64,000 nt of DNA from Rhizobium sp. RU36D (GCF_900176345.1 NZ_FWXU01000029.1:1-64000); one strand, 5' to 3'. Counted from the stretch's first letter, positions 23,928 to 32,098 are shown. Notes: generated by a model not told the origin, from the letters alone. Made by a program: numbers and translations.

Positions 23928-24659
23928 TCAACCCAAATCGATCTCAGCCGCCGCCTGTCGAGCGCGATCGTCAGAGAAGCGGTTCATCTTCTGCTCCCGG
24001 CTGGCTTCGATCTGTGCCGCCATGTCGAGGACCTCTTGCATCCAGGTGCCAACCCTGAATCCGGTCAGGTCCGCGAACTGCCACTCAGAATATTCTTTCA
24101 TCAGATCCTTGGTGACATCGAACTTAGCGACCCGGTTGTCTCCGGCGTAGAAATGGACCTCACCGATATAGACATGATCGTCCGGCGCTGACGACAGGCC
24201 GCTGTCCCTGAAGACGAGACGATATTGCCGATCCCGGAAGGTGAAATCGTTCGTGGACACGACAACCCTCCGCATGCCGTCCTCTTCCGTCGTTCGCGAG
24301 GCTCTGATGTCGGCGGCATCGAAACCCACCCAGTCCATGAAGTCGTCGCGCTGGCTCCATGCGTGCCAGTGGGCCATATGCTCCGGGAGACATCTGCCGA
24401 GCGCATATGCGATCCGGCCTTCTGTCGCGATCTTCCGAGCGATCTGAACCTTGTAATGTGCAGCGGTCAGCTCTTCGTCAGGGACCGCCTTCTTCGCAGC
24501 ATACGAGGCTTCCGCGTACGACCGGAGCGAGGCGGCCAGCTTCTCCGCAGCCTTCTCAAGCTCGGCCTGCGTTGACTTCGGCGTTGGCTCAGTCGGCTCT
24601 GCTGCCACGACTGGCTCAGCAGCCGTCAGATCCTGCTCCTGCTTCTTCTTCCAGAACAT
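23928..24659 (-). CDS. Hypothetical partner of the HEPN protein
   Basis: 243 residues. Starts MFWKKKQEQD, then an Ala/Glu/Pro-rich linker and a long helix (residues about 30-90). The globular part contains HWHAWSQRDDFMDWVGFDAAD, VVVSTNDFTFRDRQYRLVF and HVYIGEVHFYAGD. No known family. First gene of the minus cluster, immediately before the HEPN gene. 24660-24842 upstream holds its presumed promoter and then the insertion sequence. Confidence 0.65.
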   Translation of the reverse strand: MFWKKKQEQDLTAAEPVVAAEPTEPTPKSTQAELEKAAEKLAASLRSYAEASYAAKKAVPDEELTAAHYKVQIARKIATEGRIAYALGRCLPEHMAHWHAWSQRDDFMDWVGFDAADIRASRTTEEDGMRRVVVSTNDFTFRDRQYRLVFRDSGLSSAPDDHVYIGEVHFYAGDNRVAKFDVTKDLMKEYSEWQFADLTGFRVGTWMQEVLDMAAQIEASREQKMNRFSDDRARQAAAEIDLG

Positions 24660-24917
24660 GCAAACCCCCTCGTTTCCCGCGAAGATAGCACCGTTTTCGG
24701 ATTAGGAAGAGAGATGGCTGCTCTTGCGCTGATGGCCGCCGGCGGCCATCATGTTGACTGTGGAGACGAACCCCACGCCCGATAGATTTCCCTGACGGCA
24801 AGCCTTCACGGAGGCAGTTCATGATTTCGCGGGTGCGAGGTCGAAAGGTAATCCCCCCGCCAATTAACGGGCTTCAAAAGTAGAATTTTCTCGGGCTTTA
24901 TGATCGAGGAGATTTTG

Positions 24918-25181
24918 ATGAAGACGAGCAGATTCAGCGAACCGCAAATCCTAGCCATCCTTCGCCAGGCAGAAGGTGGGGTCCCTGTGCCCGAGCTATG
25001 CCGGGAACACGGGATGAGCACAGCGTCCTTTTACAAATGGCGAGCCAAATATGGCGGTATGGACGCGTCCATGATCAGTCAGATGAAGTCTCTGGAAGAC
25101 GAGAACAGACGGTTGAAGAAGATGTATGCCGAGATGAGCATGCAGGCCGAATTGCTCAAAGAGGCTTTGGGAAAAAAGTGA
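24918..25181 (+). CDS. IS3-family OrfA (helix-turn-helix)
   Basis: 87 residues from ATG 24918 (GAGGAG 6 bases upstream). HTH_8 pattern SEPQILAILRQAEGGVPVPE, CREHGMSTASFYKWRAKYGG, then a leucine-zipper-like helix. Ends in KK-stop at the slippery A6G, where ribosomes would shift -1 into orfB. Confidence 0.92.
   Translation: MKTSRFSEPQILAILRQAEGGVPVPELCREHGMSTASFYKWRAKYGGMDASMISQMKSLEDENRRLKKMYAEMSMQAELLKEALGKK
25172..25178 (+). promoter_or_regulatory. Programmed -1 frameshift site A6G
   Basis: Heptamer A AAA AAG right before the orfA TGA; shifting -1 continues as KKVTRPSQRREM into the transposase, the normal IS3 mechanism for making OrfAB. Confidence 0.8.
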
Positions 25182-25204
25182 CACGGCCATCTCAACGCCG
25201 GGAG

Positions 25205-26005
25205 ATGGCCGGGAAAGCAGTGGCGTTGCGTGGGGTGAGCATCGCGCTCGCCTGCCGCACCTTTGGTGTCAGCGAGACCTGCTATCGTTATAGCGCCAAG
25301 CTGAACGACGATAACGAGGAGATTGCCGATCTGCTCATCGGATTAACGCGGGCCAAGAAGAGCTGGGGTTTCGGCCTGTGCTTTCTCTACCTGCGCAATG
25401 TCCGTGGGCATCGCTGGAACCACAAGCGGGTCTATCGCATCTATCGCGAGCTGGAATTGAACCTGAGGATCAAGCCGCGCAAGCGCCTGAAGCGTGACAA
25501 ACCCGATGCCTTGACCGTGCCGGAAGCACCAAACATGGTCTGGTCCATGGATTTCATGGCGGATCGCCTTGAGGACGGCAGGCAGTTTCGGCTGCTGAAT
25601 GTTCTGGACGACTTCAATCGCGAGGGATTGGGCATTGAGGTGGATTTCTCGTTACCTGCCGAGCGCGTCATCCGGAGCCTGAACCAGATCATCGAATGGC
25701 GCGGCAAGCCCATGGCCATACGGGTGGATAACGGCCCGGAATATATCAGTGGCAAGCTGATGGAATGGGCAGAGAAGCGGGGAATAGCCTTGAGCCACAT
25801 TCAGCCAGGCAAGCCGCAACAGAATGCCTACGTCGAACGCTATAACCGCACGGTTCGGCACGAATGGCTAGACCAGCACATCATCGAAAGCATTGAGGAG
25901 GCACAAGAGTTTGCCACGCAGTGGCTATGGACCTACAACAATGAACGGCCCAACATGGGCATCGGCGGCATTACACCCGCACAGAAACTGAAAATGGCCG
26001 CGTGA
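25205..26005 (+). CDS. IS3-family OrfB DDE transposase
   Basis: About 266 residues from ATG 25205, or fused to OrfA by frameshift. HTH-like start, then the rve integrase core: MVWSMDFMADRL (first D), VDNGPEYIS (second D), and QNAYVERYNRTVRHEWLD (E). Ends YNNERPNMGIGGITPAQKL, as usual. All three acidic residues are present, so the element may be active. Confidence 0.93.
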   Translation: MAGKAVALRGVSIALACRTFGVSETCYRYSAKLNDDNEEIADLLIGLTRAKKSWGFGLCFLYLRNVRGHRWNHKRVYRIYRELELNLRIKPRKRLKRDKPDALTVPEAPNMVWSMDFMADRLEDGRQFRLLNVLDDFNREGLGIEVDFSLPAERVIRSLNQIIEWRGKPMAIRVDNGPEYISGKLMEWAEKRGIALSHIQPGKPQQNAYVERYNRTVRHEWLDQHIIESIEEAQEFATQWLWTYNNERPNMGIGGITPAQKLKMAA

Positions 26006-26066
26006 ATTCTACGATCGAGCCCCGCTAAAAACGGGGGGATTACCGAAATATGGCGCGACATCGAAA

Positions 26067-26092
26067 GGGCTGTCTACCGGAGGCAGCCTTTT
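26067..26092. terminator. Hairpin between the IS and the zeta-toxin gene
   Basis: GGCTGTCT / AGGCAGCC stem (one G-T pair) followed by TTTTCC on the plus strand. Placed just beyond the stop of the minus-strand kinase gene, it may terminate in either direction. Confidence 0.5.
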
Positions 26093-26098
26093 CCTATT

Positions 26099-26740
26099 CT
26101 ACCGCTTCCTGAAGACATTGCCGACCCGGTACAAGTCATAGGCAATGCAGACGCTCTGGACCATCTTATGATGCAGATAGAGCCGATCGTCGAAGTCAGA
26201 CGATACGACTGCGCCAGCTTCGATCCGGAAGACCTCGTGAGGTTCCAGACCGCTGTTATCGATCAGCAGCGCCTCGTCCGCATGGCCCAGTGCCGCAGCC
26301 AGTTTATCCAGGGATCCTTCGTATCGTCTGCGGATGTCGTCTTCGGGGATATCGTGGCCGCCAGCTTCGACACGCTGCCTGACGCGCTCAATGTTCCTCT
26401 CAACCGAATCCAGGGCGACATAATAGAGCGCGACCGAGAACCCGGCCGCCTTAGCGTCGCGCATCAGATTGACGGACTGATGGCTGCTCAGGGTCGTTTC
26501 GTAGATGAAAGATGTCTTGGTTTCGATCATCTCCGCGAGCTTGCGGATGGCCGCCCTACCCGCTGCCATGGCCGCAGCTCGGCCGTCACTTGTTCTGGTC
26601 AGCTCCTTTGCGATCTCGTCGGCATTGATCCACACGCCGTCGAGCTGCAGCTTCGCATATGCCGACGACTTGCCGGATCCGTTAGGACCGCCGAGAATGA
26701 TACAGGATGGCTGCAATTGGTTACTGCCCCATGGCAGCAT
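26099..26740 (-). CDS. Zeta-toxin-like kinase
   Basis: 213 residues from ATG 26740. P-loop IILGGPNGSGKSS at residues 12-24, then VWINADEIAKEL, SFIYETTLSSHQSVNLMRDAKAAGF and VALYYVAL, the arrangement of zeta-toxin/UDP-GlcNAc-kinase family proteins. The following VERNIERVRQRVEAGGHDIPEDDIRRRYEGSL is typical of chromosomal relatives. It overlaps a 57-residue upstream gene by 20 bases, fitting a toxin-antitoxin-like pair. Confidence 0.85.
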   Translation of the reverse strand: MLPWGSNQLQPSCIILGGPNGSGKSSAYAKLQLDGVWINADEIAKELTRTSDGRAAAMAAGRAAIRKLAEMIETKTSFIYETTLSSHQSVNLMRDAKAAGFSVALYYVALDSVERNIERVRQRVEAGGHDIPEDDIRRRYEGSLDKLAAALGHADEALLIDNSGLEPHEVFRIEAGAVVSSDFDDRLYLHHKMVQSVCIAYDLYRVGNVFRKR

Positions 26741-26894
26741 GAACACGGACTTCCTCGTGTTCGGCGCGATCCTTTGCCTCGTTGGCGAGATCACGGTCGG
26801 AGATCGGCAAGCCCAGACGGCGGCGCTCGGCAATTGCTTCCCGGCCGATCTGCATCAGGGCTTCCTTGTTTTCGTCGTACTTCTTCAAAAGCAT
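26721..26894 (-). CDS. Small charged protein upstream of the zeta-like kinase, candidate antitoxin
   Basis: 57 residues. The ATG at 26894 follows AGGAGATCGACG. It begins MLLKKYDENKEALMQIG and ends RVHAAMGQ; strongly charged and helical. Its stop lies inside the kinase gene, so the two are translationally coupled. Similar short proteins precede zeta-like genes elsewhere, and a neutralising role is likely but unproven. Confidence 0.75.
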   Translation of the reverse strand: MLLKKYDENKEALMQIGREAIAERRRLGLPISDRDLANEAKDRAEHEEVRVHAAMGQ

Positions 26895-27048
26895 CGTCGA
26901 TCTCCTATGGCCTCAATATAGCGCTTCCCGCGCCGGACGGCAAATATCGCTTGTTTCAGGTTCCGCCGACGGCAACACTGGATCCAACAGGTCGCGGGAG
27001 ACGGCCTTCAAGCCCTCGGGCATCTTCCGTTCCTCTATCTCTGAAACT

Positions 27049-27072
27049 TGACCCCGCGGCTCACCCTGCGGG
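27049..27072. terminator. Hairpin downstream of 27079
   Basis: CCCCGC / GCGGGG stem with a TTCTTTT tail on the plus strand. It may end readthrough toward the minus-strand gene or act bidirectionally. 26895-27048 shows no convincing gene. Confidence 0.45.
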
Positions 27073-27078
27073 GTTCTT

Positions 27079-27471
27079 TTATTCAGGATCGTCCTCACGG
27101 TATTCATCCAGTGCACCGGATGGCATATGCGCGACGATCTCAGATCGCCTGCGGCTGTAGAGGATCGCATTTGCCTTCTGCGCCATCTGTCGAAGAAACT
27201 CGGCTACCAGTTCTTGGTCTCCCGGATCGTCCGAGCCTGACAGCTCGGAGATCAGCTCGACGACTGGGTACGGTAGCAGCTCGACAATCTGCTCAGATTT
27301 CACCACGGATCGAAGCTCGGCTGCGAACTGTTCGATGGTCTCGACAGGCACATCGAGTTGCTCTGCGATCCACTGGATACGAAAGCCGTGTTCGGTCAGC
27401 ATCCGGCGGATCGTCGATGCCTTCACCTCAGGCAACCTTCCGGCGCGGACCACGTCGTTATCGCTCACCAT
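27079..27471 (-). CDS. Hypothetical protein with HTH-like segment
   Basis: 130 residues from ATG 27471, preceded by GGAGTAGAAAGAGAAGG. Residues 17-50 (KASTIRRMLTEHGFRIQWIA, then EQLDVPVETIEQFAAEL) look like a winged or Xre-type HTH. The C-terminal half is helical. Divergent from 27593; it could regulate the shared promoter region with the degenerate palindrome at 27516. Function unproven. Confidence 0.65.
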   Translation of the reverse strand: MVSDNDVVRAGRLPEVKASTIRRMLTEHGFRIQWIAEQLDVPVETIEQFAAELRSVVKSEQIVELLPYPVVELISELSGSDDPGDQELVAEFLRQMAQKANAILYSRRRSEIVAHMPSGALDEYREDDPE

Positions 27472-27515
27472 GCCCAAAACCTTCTCTTTCTACTCCCCAC
27501 TTTCTATCCGGACCT

Positions 27516-27536
27516 GTAACCGTTGGCTACTTTTGT
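27516..27536 (+). promoter_or_regulatory. Degenerate palindrome operator (copy 4)
   Basis: GTAACCGTTGGCTAC (27516-27530) matches 12-13 of 15 positions of the GTAGCCAWTGGCTAC operator and is followed at the same distance by a -10-like TTTTGT. No good -35 (CCGGAC at the expected place). It would sit upstream of 27593, so this may be a weaker member of the same regulon. Confidence 0.45.
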
Positions 27537-27592
27537 TCCTTGCGTGAGCAGGCTGAACCATCCGGGAAATAGAAAGAGAGAGGAACTCCCCG

Positions 27593-28216
27593 ATGCCAGC
27601 AGAACGCATGGAAATCATATTCGAGACAGCCGACCGCTTCCCCGGCCAGATCGCATTCGATGTCAGCTTCCGGAATGCCCGGTACATCGACCATGCGAAC
27701 GCTGGCACGGCCGAGCGTATGAAGATCTCCGCGGACATCGAGAAGACCGCCGAGCGTGAGGGCTACGAGTTTATCCATGGCCGGAAAGGCGTCGATGGCG
27801 AGATGATGCCGATCCAGCGCTTCATCTCAGCATACCCACACGCTGCAGCCGATCCCCGACCGATCGTCGATGCCTTCCGCGATCAGGGCTACCATGTCGC
27901 CGTCAGGGGCGGCTACATGAACGGCGAGATCCTGACGTTGGATCAACTCTGCAGCATGTCCCGACAGGATCACGACCGAGCCACCCGCGAAGAGGCTGCA
28001 TATGCCGCTGGCAGGGCCGCCGAGCGCGCTGGACGTGATGCAGCCGCCGTTCTCCGTCTCAAGACCGCTGCGCTCGCTGAAGAGGCATCACTGACCGCGC
28101 AGTTCGGATCGCAAGCCGATCGCAATGCCTTCCGCGAATATCAGTCTCGGATCAGGGAGCGGGAAACTGGACTTGAGATGCCGGAGGACGAGCAGAGAGC
28201 TGCCTTTGCAGCGTAA
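27593..28216 (+). CDS. Hypothetical protein sharing a C-terminal motif with 35689
   Basis: 207 residues, AGAGAGAGGAACTCCCCG before the ATG. The N-terminal half is globular (FDVSFRNARYIDHANAGTAE, EGYEFIHGRKGVDGEMMPIQ). An Ala/Arg-rich helix follows, then AQFGSQADRNAFREYQSRIRERE, nearly the same as AQFGSQADRDAFRAHQARLRAQE near the end of the 35689 product. Shared only at the C-terminus, this motif may be an interaction or localisation tag. Ends AAFAA. Confidence 0.7.
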   Translation: MPAERMEIIFETADRFPGQIAFDVSFRNARYIDHANAGTAERMKISADIEKTAEREGYEFIHGRKGVDGEMMPIQRFISAYPHAAADPRPIVDAFRDQGYHVAVRGGYMNGEILTLDQLCSMSRQDHDRATREEAAYAAGRAAERAGRDAAAVLRLKTAALAEEASLTAQFGSQADRNAFREYQSRIRERETGLEMPEDEQRAAFAA

Positions 28217-28684
28217 GTCGATTTCGATTTTCTCGTTATCGGTCTCTGCCATCCTCGCACCCCCATCAGGCCCTTGAACACTGCTGGCAGATCAGCCCGG
28301 CAGGGTCGGGGCTAAAGCCCCTCAAGGGGGCCGAGTTGCCGCTGCGCGGCTGCCCGCACATAGACCCCCTTGCCCCTGCCAATCTGACCCGCCATTGGTC
28401 TATTCACGGGCGAGACGGTGGTGCGAGGATGGCTTTCAAAGACGAAGCCGCTCCCTATGCCCTTGAGGGGCATCAGGTTCGTGAAAAGAGAAGATCGGGG
28501 CAAACAATGGCTAAAGGATAGCCCTTCAGGCCGCTTCGCGTAGTCGATTCCTGACCTTTAGGTGCCCAGCACGGCATCCCTGCGATCCTGCCGGGTGTCC
28601 GGTTCCAGCCGCGCGCCGATCTCCATCAGCGACCGCGAGGATCGGTTTCGGCTTGCCACCGTTGGCGCCTATTTCGGCCAATTC
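28217..28684. other. 468-base intergenic region, no confident gene
   Basis: It contains GC-rich hairpins, including the perfect GGGGCTAAAGCCCC around 28308-28321 and a CCCCTTGAGGGG-like repeat. A 53-codon minus-strand frame (about 28312-28470) looks faintly coding but has no recognisable family. It may be a relic of another element or a structured regulatory or replication sequence; no iterons or DnaA boxes are evident. Confidence 0.4.
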
Positions 28685-28686
28685 TG

Positions 28687-28788
28687 TTGACTTAAATAAT
28701 TGATTTATTTGCGTTTTTTTCGATTTTTGCGCTTGCGGTATGTTCCGCCGACAGGCAAACTTAATAGGTAAGCAACTGAAATGCTTAC
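28687..28788 (+). promoter_or_regulatory. Repeated promoter-leader module, copy A
   Basis: Box 1 TTGACT (28687). Promoter TTGCGG (28733-28738), 17-bp spacer holding CCGCCGAC, CAAACT (28756-28761). The leader stem-loop GTAAGCA / TGCTTAC (28768-28788, 7 bp, perfect) lies 34 bases before the ATG at 28823. Drives 28823-29739. Confidence 0.75.
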
Positions 28789-28822
28789 GAAAACAAGAAA
28801 CCACCAGAGATAAGGAAATCCC

Positions 28823-29191
28823 ATGAACGAGCAAGAAATCATCGATACGATCCGCAGCTACCTTGATGATGCATCTTTCGACGCTTCGATCAGCAAGGAG
28901 GACGAGGCGACCCTGTTGGATCTCAGCTACAGCCTGCGTTACTCTTCGTTCGATTTTGAGGGTGCTGAGCACTACGGCGCTTACGCTAACCTCATCATTG
29001 CAGAGAAGTTCTTCCGGCGTGCAGACACCGCGTTCCGCCGCTACAACCGCACCTCCCTTGCCGACATCTTTGACCGCCTTGAACGGCAGATGATCCGCAT
29101 CCGCGAAAGAGATACCGGACACCTTGAGGATCTCGGACGCGCCTTGGCCGACAGTATCGTCACCAATGTAGACACCGCGATGGCCGCCTGA
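28823..29191 (+). CDS. Orphan protein, first gene of operon A
   Basis: 122 residues, ATAAGGAAATCCC before the ATG. Acidic, helical, with an SSFDFEGAEHYGAYANLIIAEK segment. No family. Ends DTAMAA, one of many products here with a terminal Ala-Ala. A GGGGAGGCC..GGCTTCCCC hairpin follows before the next gene. Confidence 0.7.
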   Translation: MNEQEIIDTIRSYLDDASFDASISKEDEATLLDLSYSLRYSSFDFEGAEHYGAYANLIIAEKFFRRADTAFRRYNRTSLADIFDRLERQMIRIRERDTGHLEDLGRALADSIVTNVDTAMAA

Positions 29192-29198
29192 TCAATCA

Positions 29199-29223
29199 AC
29201 TGGGGAGGCCGGGAGGGCTTCCC
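29199..29223 (+). repeat. Intra-operon hairpin (GGGGAGGCC type), copy 1
   Basis: CTGGGGAGGCCGGGAGGGCTTCCCC occurs here and again at 29745-29769, each just after a stop codon. It can form a GGGGAGGCC / GGCTTCCCC-like stem without a T tract, more like an mRNA-processing or stability hairpin than a terminator. Confidence 0.6.
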
Positions 29224-29253
29224 CACCATTCCAGAATTAGAGGGAGAGAAACC

Positions 29254-29739
29254 ATGACCGCAGCACTTGAACGCCATATGCCCGATCCGGCCGCGATGCG
29301 TTTCCAGTTCAAGGACAACGACGAAAACTATGTCGATTATCACTGGATCCAGCAGACGGAGGGCGAGCCTGTCGAGTGGCAACTTAGCCACGACCTGACC
29401 GATGGCACATGGGGCGCAATGGTCGATCAGGGCTGCTCCAGGCAGGAGGCAGCACAGGCGCAGTTAAACGCCTTGCTTGCTTGCCTGACCGAAGACCAGA
29501 AAGCGGAGGCAGCACAAGCCGCGAGGGATCGTCAGAGGGGTTGGGCTGTTGTCTACGACACCGCCAGAGACTGTCTAGCGATCCAGAAGATGGACGAGAT
29601 GGAAACCTTCGCAACCGATGACGAGGCGCTGGCCGATGCCAGGAGGAGAGCCGCAGCAGGAGACGGTGATGCTGCCCGGTGTGTTGCCGCCCATGACGGC
29701 AACGAGGCCGCCATCGACACTTTCCTCACCGCCGCCTGA
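29254..29739 (+). CDS. Orphan protein, second gene of operon A
   Basis: 161 residues, TAGAGGGAGAGAAACC before the ATG. N-terminal part PAAMRFQFKDNDENYVDYH and EPVEWQLSHDLTDGTWG; the C-terminal half is helical and Ala-rich, ending DTFLTAA. No family recognised. The operon terminates at 29833. Confidence 0.7.
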   Translation: MTAALERHMPDPAAMRFQFKDNDENYVDYHWIQQTEGEPVEWQLSHDLTDGTWGAMVDQGCSRQEAAQAQLNALLACLTEDQKAEAAQAARDRQRGWAVVYDTARDCLAIQKMDEMETFATDDEALADARRRAAAGDGDAARCVAAHDGNEAAIDTFLTAA

Positions 29740-29832
29740 CATCAACTGGGGAGGCCGGGAGGGCTTCCCCATCCACACCGGGAGGAGATACCCCGATCGA
29801 CGATCGCTAGCCGCCGATAGAACCGCCGATAG

Positions 29833-29857
29833 AACCGCCGACCATCGGCGGTTTTTT
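29833..29857 (+). terminator. CCGCCGA-type terminator of operon A
   Basis: AACCGCCGA / TCGGCGGTT stem, 3-base loop, T6. Preceded by two more CCGCCGATAGAA copies (29811, 29823), so the left arm is triplicated. Confidence 0.85.
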
Positions 29858-29890
29858 CATGCCGCCAAGAACTATTTTGAATAAACATTC

Positions 29891-30023
29891 GTGGACATGC
29901 TTCGCTATTCCGAACGCATTATTTCCGGTTTCTAAGCATCGCTATTTTCTTGTATTTTATCGCTTGCGGTAGGCCACGCCGACAAGCAATATGAATGTAA
30001 GGGAAGCGAAAACAATGACTTCC
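29891..30023 (+). promoter_or_regulatory. Repeated promoter-leader module, copy B
   Basis: Box 1 variant GTGGACATG (29891), box 2 TTCCGGTTTCTAAGCAT (29923-), promoter TTGCGG (29964-29969)-N17 with CGCCGAC-CAATAT, leader stem GGAAG / CTTCC (30002-30023). Drives 30055-31068. Confidence 0.75.
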
Positions 30024-30054
30024 TGAGACATCCAGAGAGATCGGAACACACCAA

Positions 30055-30633
30055 ATGGCTAAGAAACTCGCTCAGAACATATCCCTCTTCTCCTCCTCAG
30101 ACTTCATGTCGACTCCGGTCGCGCGCCGCGAGGAACTCGCTCAAGGCGGCGTTTTCGCAAGCGCCTATGGCCTGATGCAACGCATCGTGTCTTGCCCGAA
30201 GGGATCCGTCATCACCATCATGACGCGCAGCCTCAGCGGTGAAGAATTCGTCGAACTCGCCAAGTTCGCGAAGACCCGCAGTCTGACCATCGTGTCCGCG
30301 GTTTCCTTCGATGGCCTTACCTCCGAAGCCTTCACCCTTCGCGCTGCTGCCGTCGGCGCTCTGGTCAGCGGTCGCTACGAACTGGCAGCGCGTTCCGGCC
30401 GCCTCCTCCAAGCTCTCGAAGAGGTCGAAGAAGCGAGGCGTGATCTCGCCCTCATGCAGTATTTCGAAGCCCGCGTCGCCATGGAAGAATGGCAGGGCAA
30501 CCCGACTGGTCTCGTTGCCCTCCGGGGCGCGGTCATCACCGCCGGAAAGGCCAGCGGCCTGACTGACGACCAGATCGAAGACGACATCGCGGATGTCATG
30601 AACCGGAGAGCAGCAGCAAAGATCGCGGCCTGA
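30055..30633 (+). CDS. Orphan protein, operon B gene 1
   Basis: 192 residues. N-terminal region SKGSVITIMTRSLS-like globular part (CPKGSVITIMTRSLSGEEF), then a long helix pair with EEVEEARRDLALMQYFEARV. No family. Ends AAAKIAA. Followed by a GAGCGGC..GCCGCCCC hairpin and the next gene. Confidence 0.7.
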   Translation: MAKKLAQNISLFSSSDFMSTPVARREELAQGGVFASAYGLMQRIVSCPKGSVITIMTRSLSGEEFVELAKFAKTRSLTIVSAVSFDGLTSEAFTLRAAAVGALVSGRYELAARSGRLLQALEEVEEARRDLALMQYFEARVAMEEWQGNPTGLVALRGAVITAGKASGLTDDQIEDDIADVMNRRAAAKIAA

Positions 30634-30699
30634 CAGCAACGAGAGAGGGAGCGGCTGGAGGAGCCGCCCCCTGCCCTTCGGAGTAGAAAGAGAGAGACC

Positions 30700-31068
30700 A
30701 TGACCGAGGAATACACCACTTACGATGCCGTCGTGGATGCCGTCCGCTGCCACAGTCGCGCCGACCGGGATCCGGGTTCTGCAGCTCAGGCCATGATGCG
30801 TGCCGTCCGCGTTCTGCAGCAGACGCACAGCGAAGCCGAGATTGTCGCACTTGCCGCCGATTACAAGGCTTGGGATCGCGCTGTCAGCTTGTATGTCCGG
30901 CAAGGACACCTCAACGTGCTCGATGTTCACTTGTCCCGCGAGATCATACCCATGCTCATCACAGCGATCGATGAGAACGACGCCGAAGTCCAGGCGCCCG
31001 CCCCGATCCCCGCCGTCAAGGGGAGGCATTTCGCTGACAAGCTGGCCGCCCGGATGACCGCCGCCTGA
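30700..31068 (+). CDS. Orphan protein, operon B gene 2
   Basis: 122 residues; GGAGTAGAAAGAGAGAG before the ATG is the best example of a leader motif that recurs through the window. Helical with a Pro-rich linker near residue 105. Ends ARMTAA. No family. Confidence 0.7.
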   Translation: MTEEYTTYDAVVDAVRCHSRADRDPGSAAQAMMRAVRVLQQTHSEAEIVALAADYKAWDRAVSLYVRQGHLNVLDVHLSREIIPMLITAIDENDAEVQAPAPIPAVKGRHFADKLAARMTAA

Positions 31069-31116
31069 TCGATCGACGATCGGTCGCATTGTCAACAATT
31101 AAGCCGACCACCCGCA

Positions 31117-31149
31117 GCCGCCGATAGGATGTCCTGTCGGCGGTTTTTT
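31117..31149 (+). terminator. CCGCCGA-type terminator of operon B
   Basis: GCCGCCGATAGGA / TCCTGTCGGCGG stem, T6. The right arm CCTGTCGGCGG is the reverse complement of the CCGCCGACAGG found in the promoter spacer of the next module. Confidence 0.88.
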
Positions 31150-31182
31150 CATGGCCCCAAGCATCAGTTTCAGAAAAAATTC

Positions 31183-31316
31183 GTGGACGTGTTGAGCATT
31201 TGCACGGGCTATTCCTTCCGGTTTCCTAGCATCGTCATTTTTCCTGATTATTTCGCTTGCGGTAGGCTCCGCCGACAGGCAATCTATTCATAAGGGAAGC
31301 GAAAACAACGACTTCC
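31183..31316 (+). promoter_or_regulatory. Repeated promoter-leader module, copy C
   Basis: Box 1 GTGGACGTG, box 2 TTCCGGTTTCCTAGCAT, promoter TTGCGG (31257-31262)-N17 with CCGCCGACAGG-CAATCT, leader stem GGAAGCG / CG(A)CTTCC (31295-31316). Leader sequence AAGCGAAAACAACGACTTCCTGAGA is nearly identical to copies B and D. Drives 31345-32591. Confidence 0.78.
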
Positions 31317-31344
31317 TGAGATCTTCAGAGATAGGGAAATTGAG

Positions 31345-31740
31345 ATGTCCAAGAAGTTCACAGCACCAAACGGCGGTGTCGCCATCACTGACCTGAATGC
31401 CGTCAAGGCATTCTACCTCTCCGTCATTCCGAAGCCGACACAGAGCATGCCGGGAGTTCACACGATCGCTGGCGCTCCCGCCCACGCTGACAAGCGACTG
31501 GCTGAATCCGGCTTTCCTGCCGCCGAGTTCGAGGGAGCGACCCTGTTCTTCAGGAGAGCCATCTGGACGGGCAAACCCCGGCAGTCCCGGTCTGTCAACT
31601 TCCACTACCGTCTTGATGCCGACGGCTGGAAGCTCACCGAAATCGAGAAGTGCATGGCCTCGTCCGAGATCTTCGACCGCATCAGGATCCGCGTAACGAA
31701 CCCAGAGCTGCAGGCCATCCTTTCTCAGAGCAACATGTGA
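31345..31740 (+). CDS. Orphan protein, operon C gene 1
   Basis: 131 residues, AGATAGGGAAATTGAG before the ATG. Mixed alpha/beta; contains HTIAGAPAHADKRLAE and SRSVNFHYRLDADGWKL, where a DADGW(R/K)L turn also occurs in 39472 (SEDGWRLDRIA). No family. Confidence 0.7.
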   Translation: MSKKFTAPNGGVAITDLNAVKAFYLSVIPKPTQSMPGVHTIAGAPAHADKRLAESGFPAAEFEGATLFFRRAIWTGKPRQSRSVNFHYRLDADGWKLTEIEKCMASSEIFDRIRIRVTNPELQAILSQSNM

Positions 31741-31810
31741 TCGACGATCGGGGCGGTTGAGGAGCCGCCCCAGGCTCGCCTCAGAAATCCGGACATCACA
31801 GGAGGAACCC

Positions 31811-32098
31811 ATGTCCAATCCAGTATTCGAGACCCTGAACGTCTACCGCCACCGCCTCGTCGGCATCCTGAACAGTGACGAGGTTTGGAGCCACGGTCAC
31901 AGCGTCACCGTCTTCGACGGCGGGAAAGCATTGATCGCACTCGAGCAGATCATCGAAGGCGAGTTCACCGACGAGCAGAGGGAAGCAGCCACCGAGATCC
32001 TCGACATGATGGACAAGCTCGGCGGGATCATGGAAGACATCGCCTGCAGGATCGAAGATCTCATCACCGACGAGAACACCGAAGCCGAGGCCGCCTGA
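31811..32098 (+). CDS. Orphan protein, operon C gene 2
   Basis: 95 residues, AGGAGGAACCC before ATG 31811. Acidic helices (DEQREAATEILDMMDKLGG). Ends TEAEAA. No family. A GGGGCGG..CCGCCCC hairpin precedes it. Confidence 0.7.
   Translation: MSNPVFETLNVYRHRLVGILNSDEVWSHGHSVTVFDGGKALIALEQIIEGEFTDEQREAATEILDMMDKLGGIMEDIACRIEDLITDENTEAEAA

Larger units (their letters stand above)
24847..26044 (+). mobile_element. IS3-family insertion sequence with GAAA target duplication
   Basis: 1198 bp. Terminal inverted repeats: the left end begins GGTAATCCCCCCG and the right end reads the same on the opposite strand, followed by further imperfect matching (GTAGAATT occurs in both). Both sides are flanked by GAAA (24843-24846 and 26045-26048), a 4-bp target duplication. 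It contains orfA and a DDE orfB linked by a -1 frameshift. Apparently complete and recently inserted. Confidence 0.9.

Noticed and set aside
28312..28503. Minus-strand frame of 63 codons in the 28.2-28.7 kb gap
   Set aside because: Weakly coding appearance only; no family, no clear ribosome site. Recorded as intergenic.
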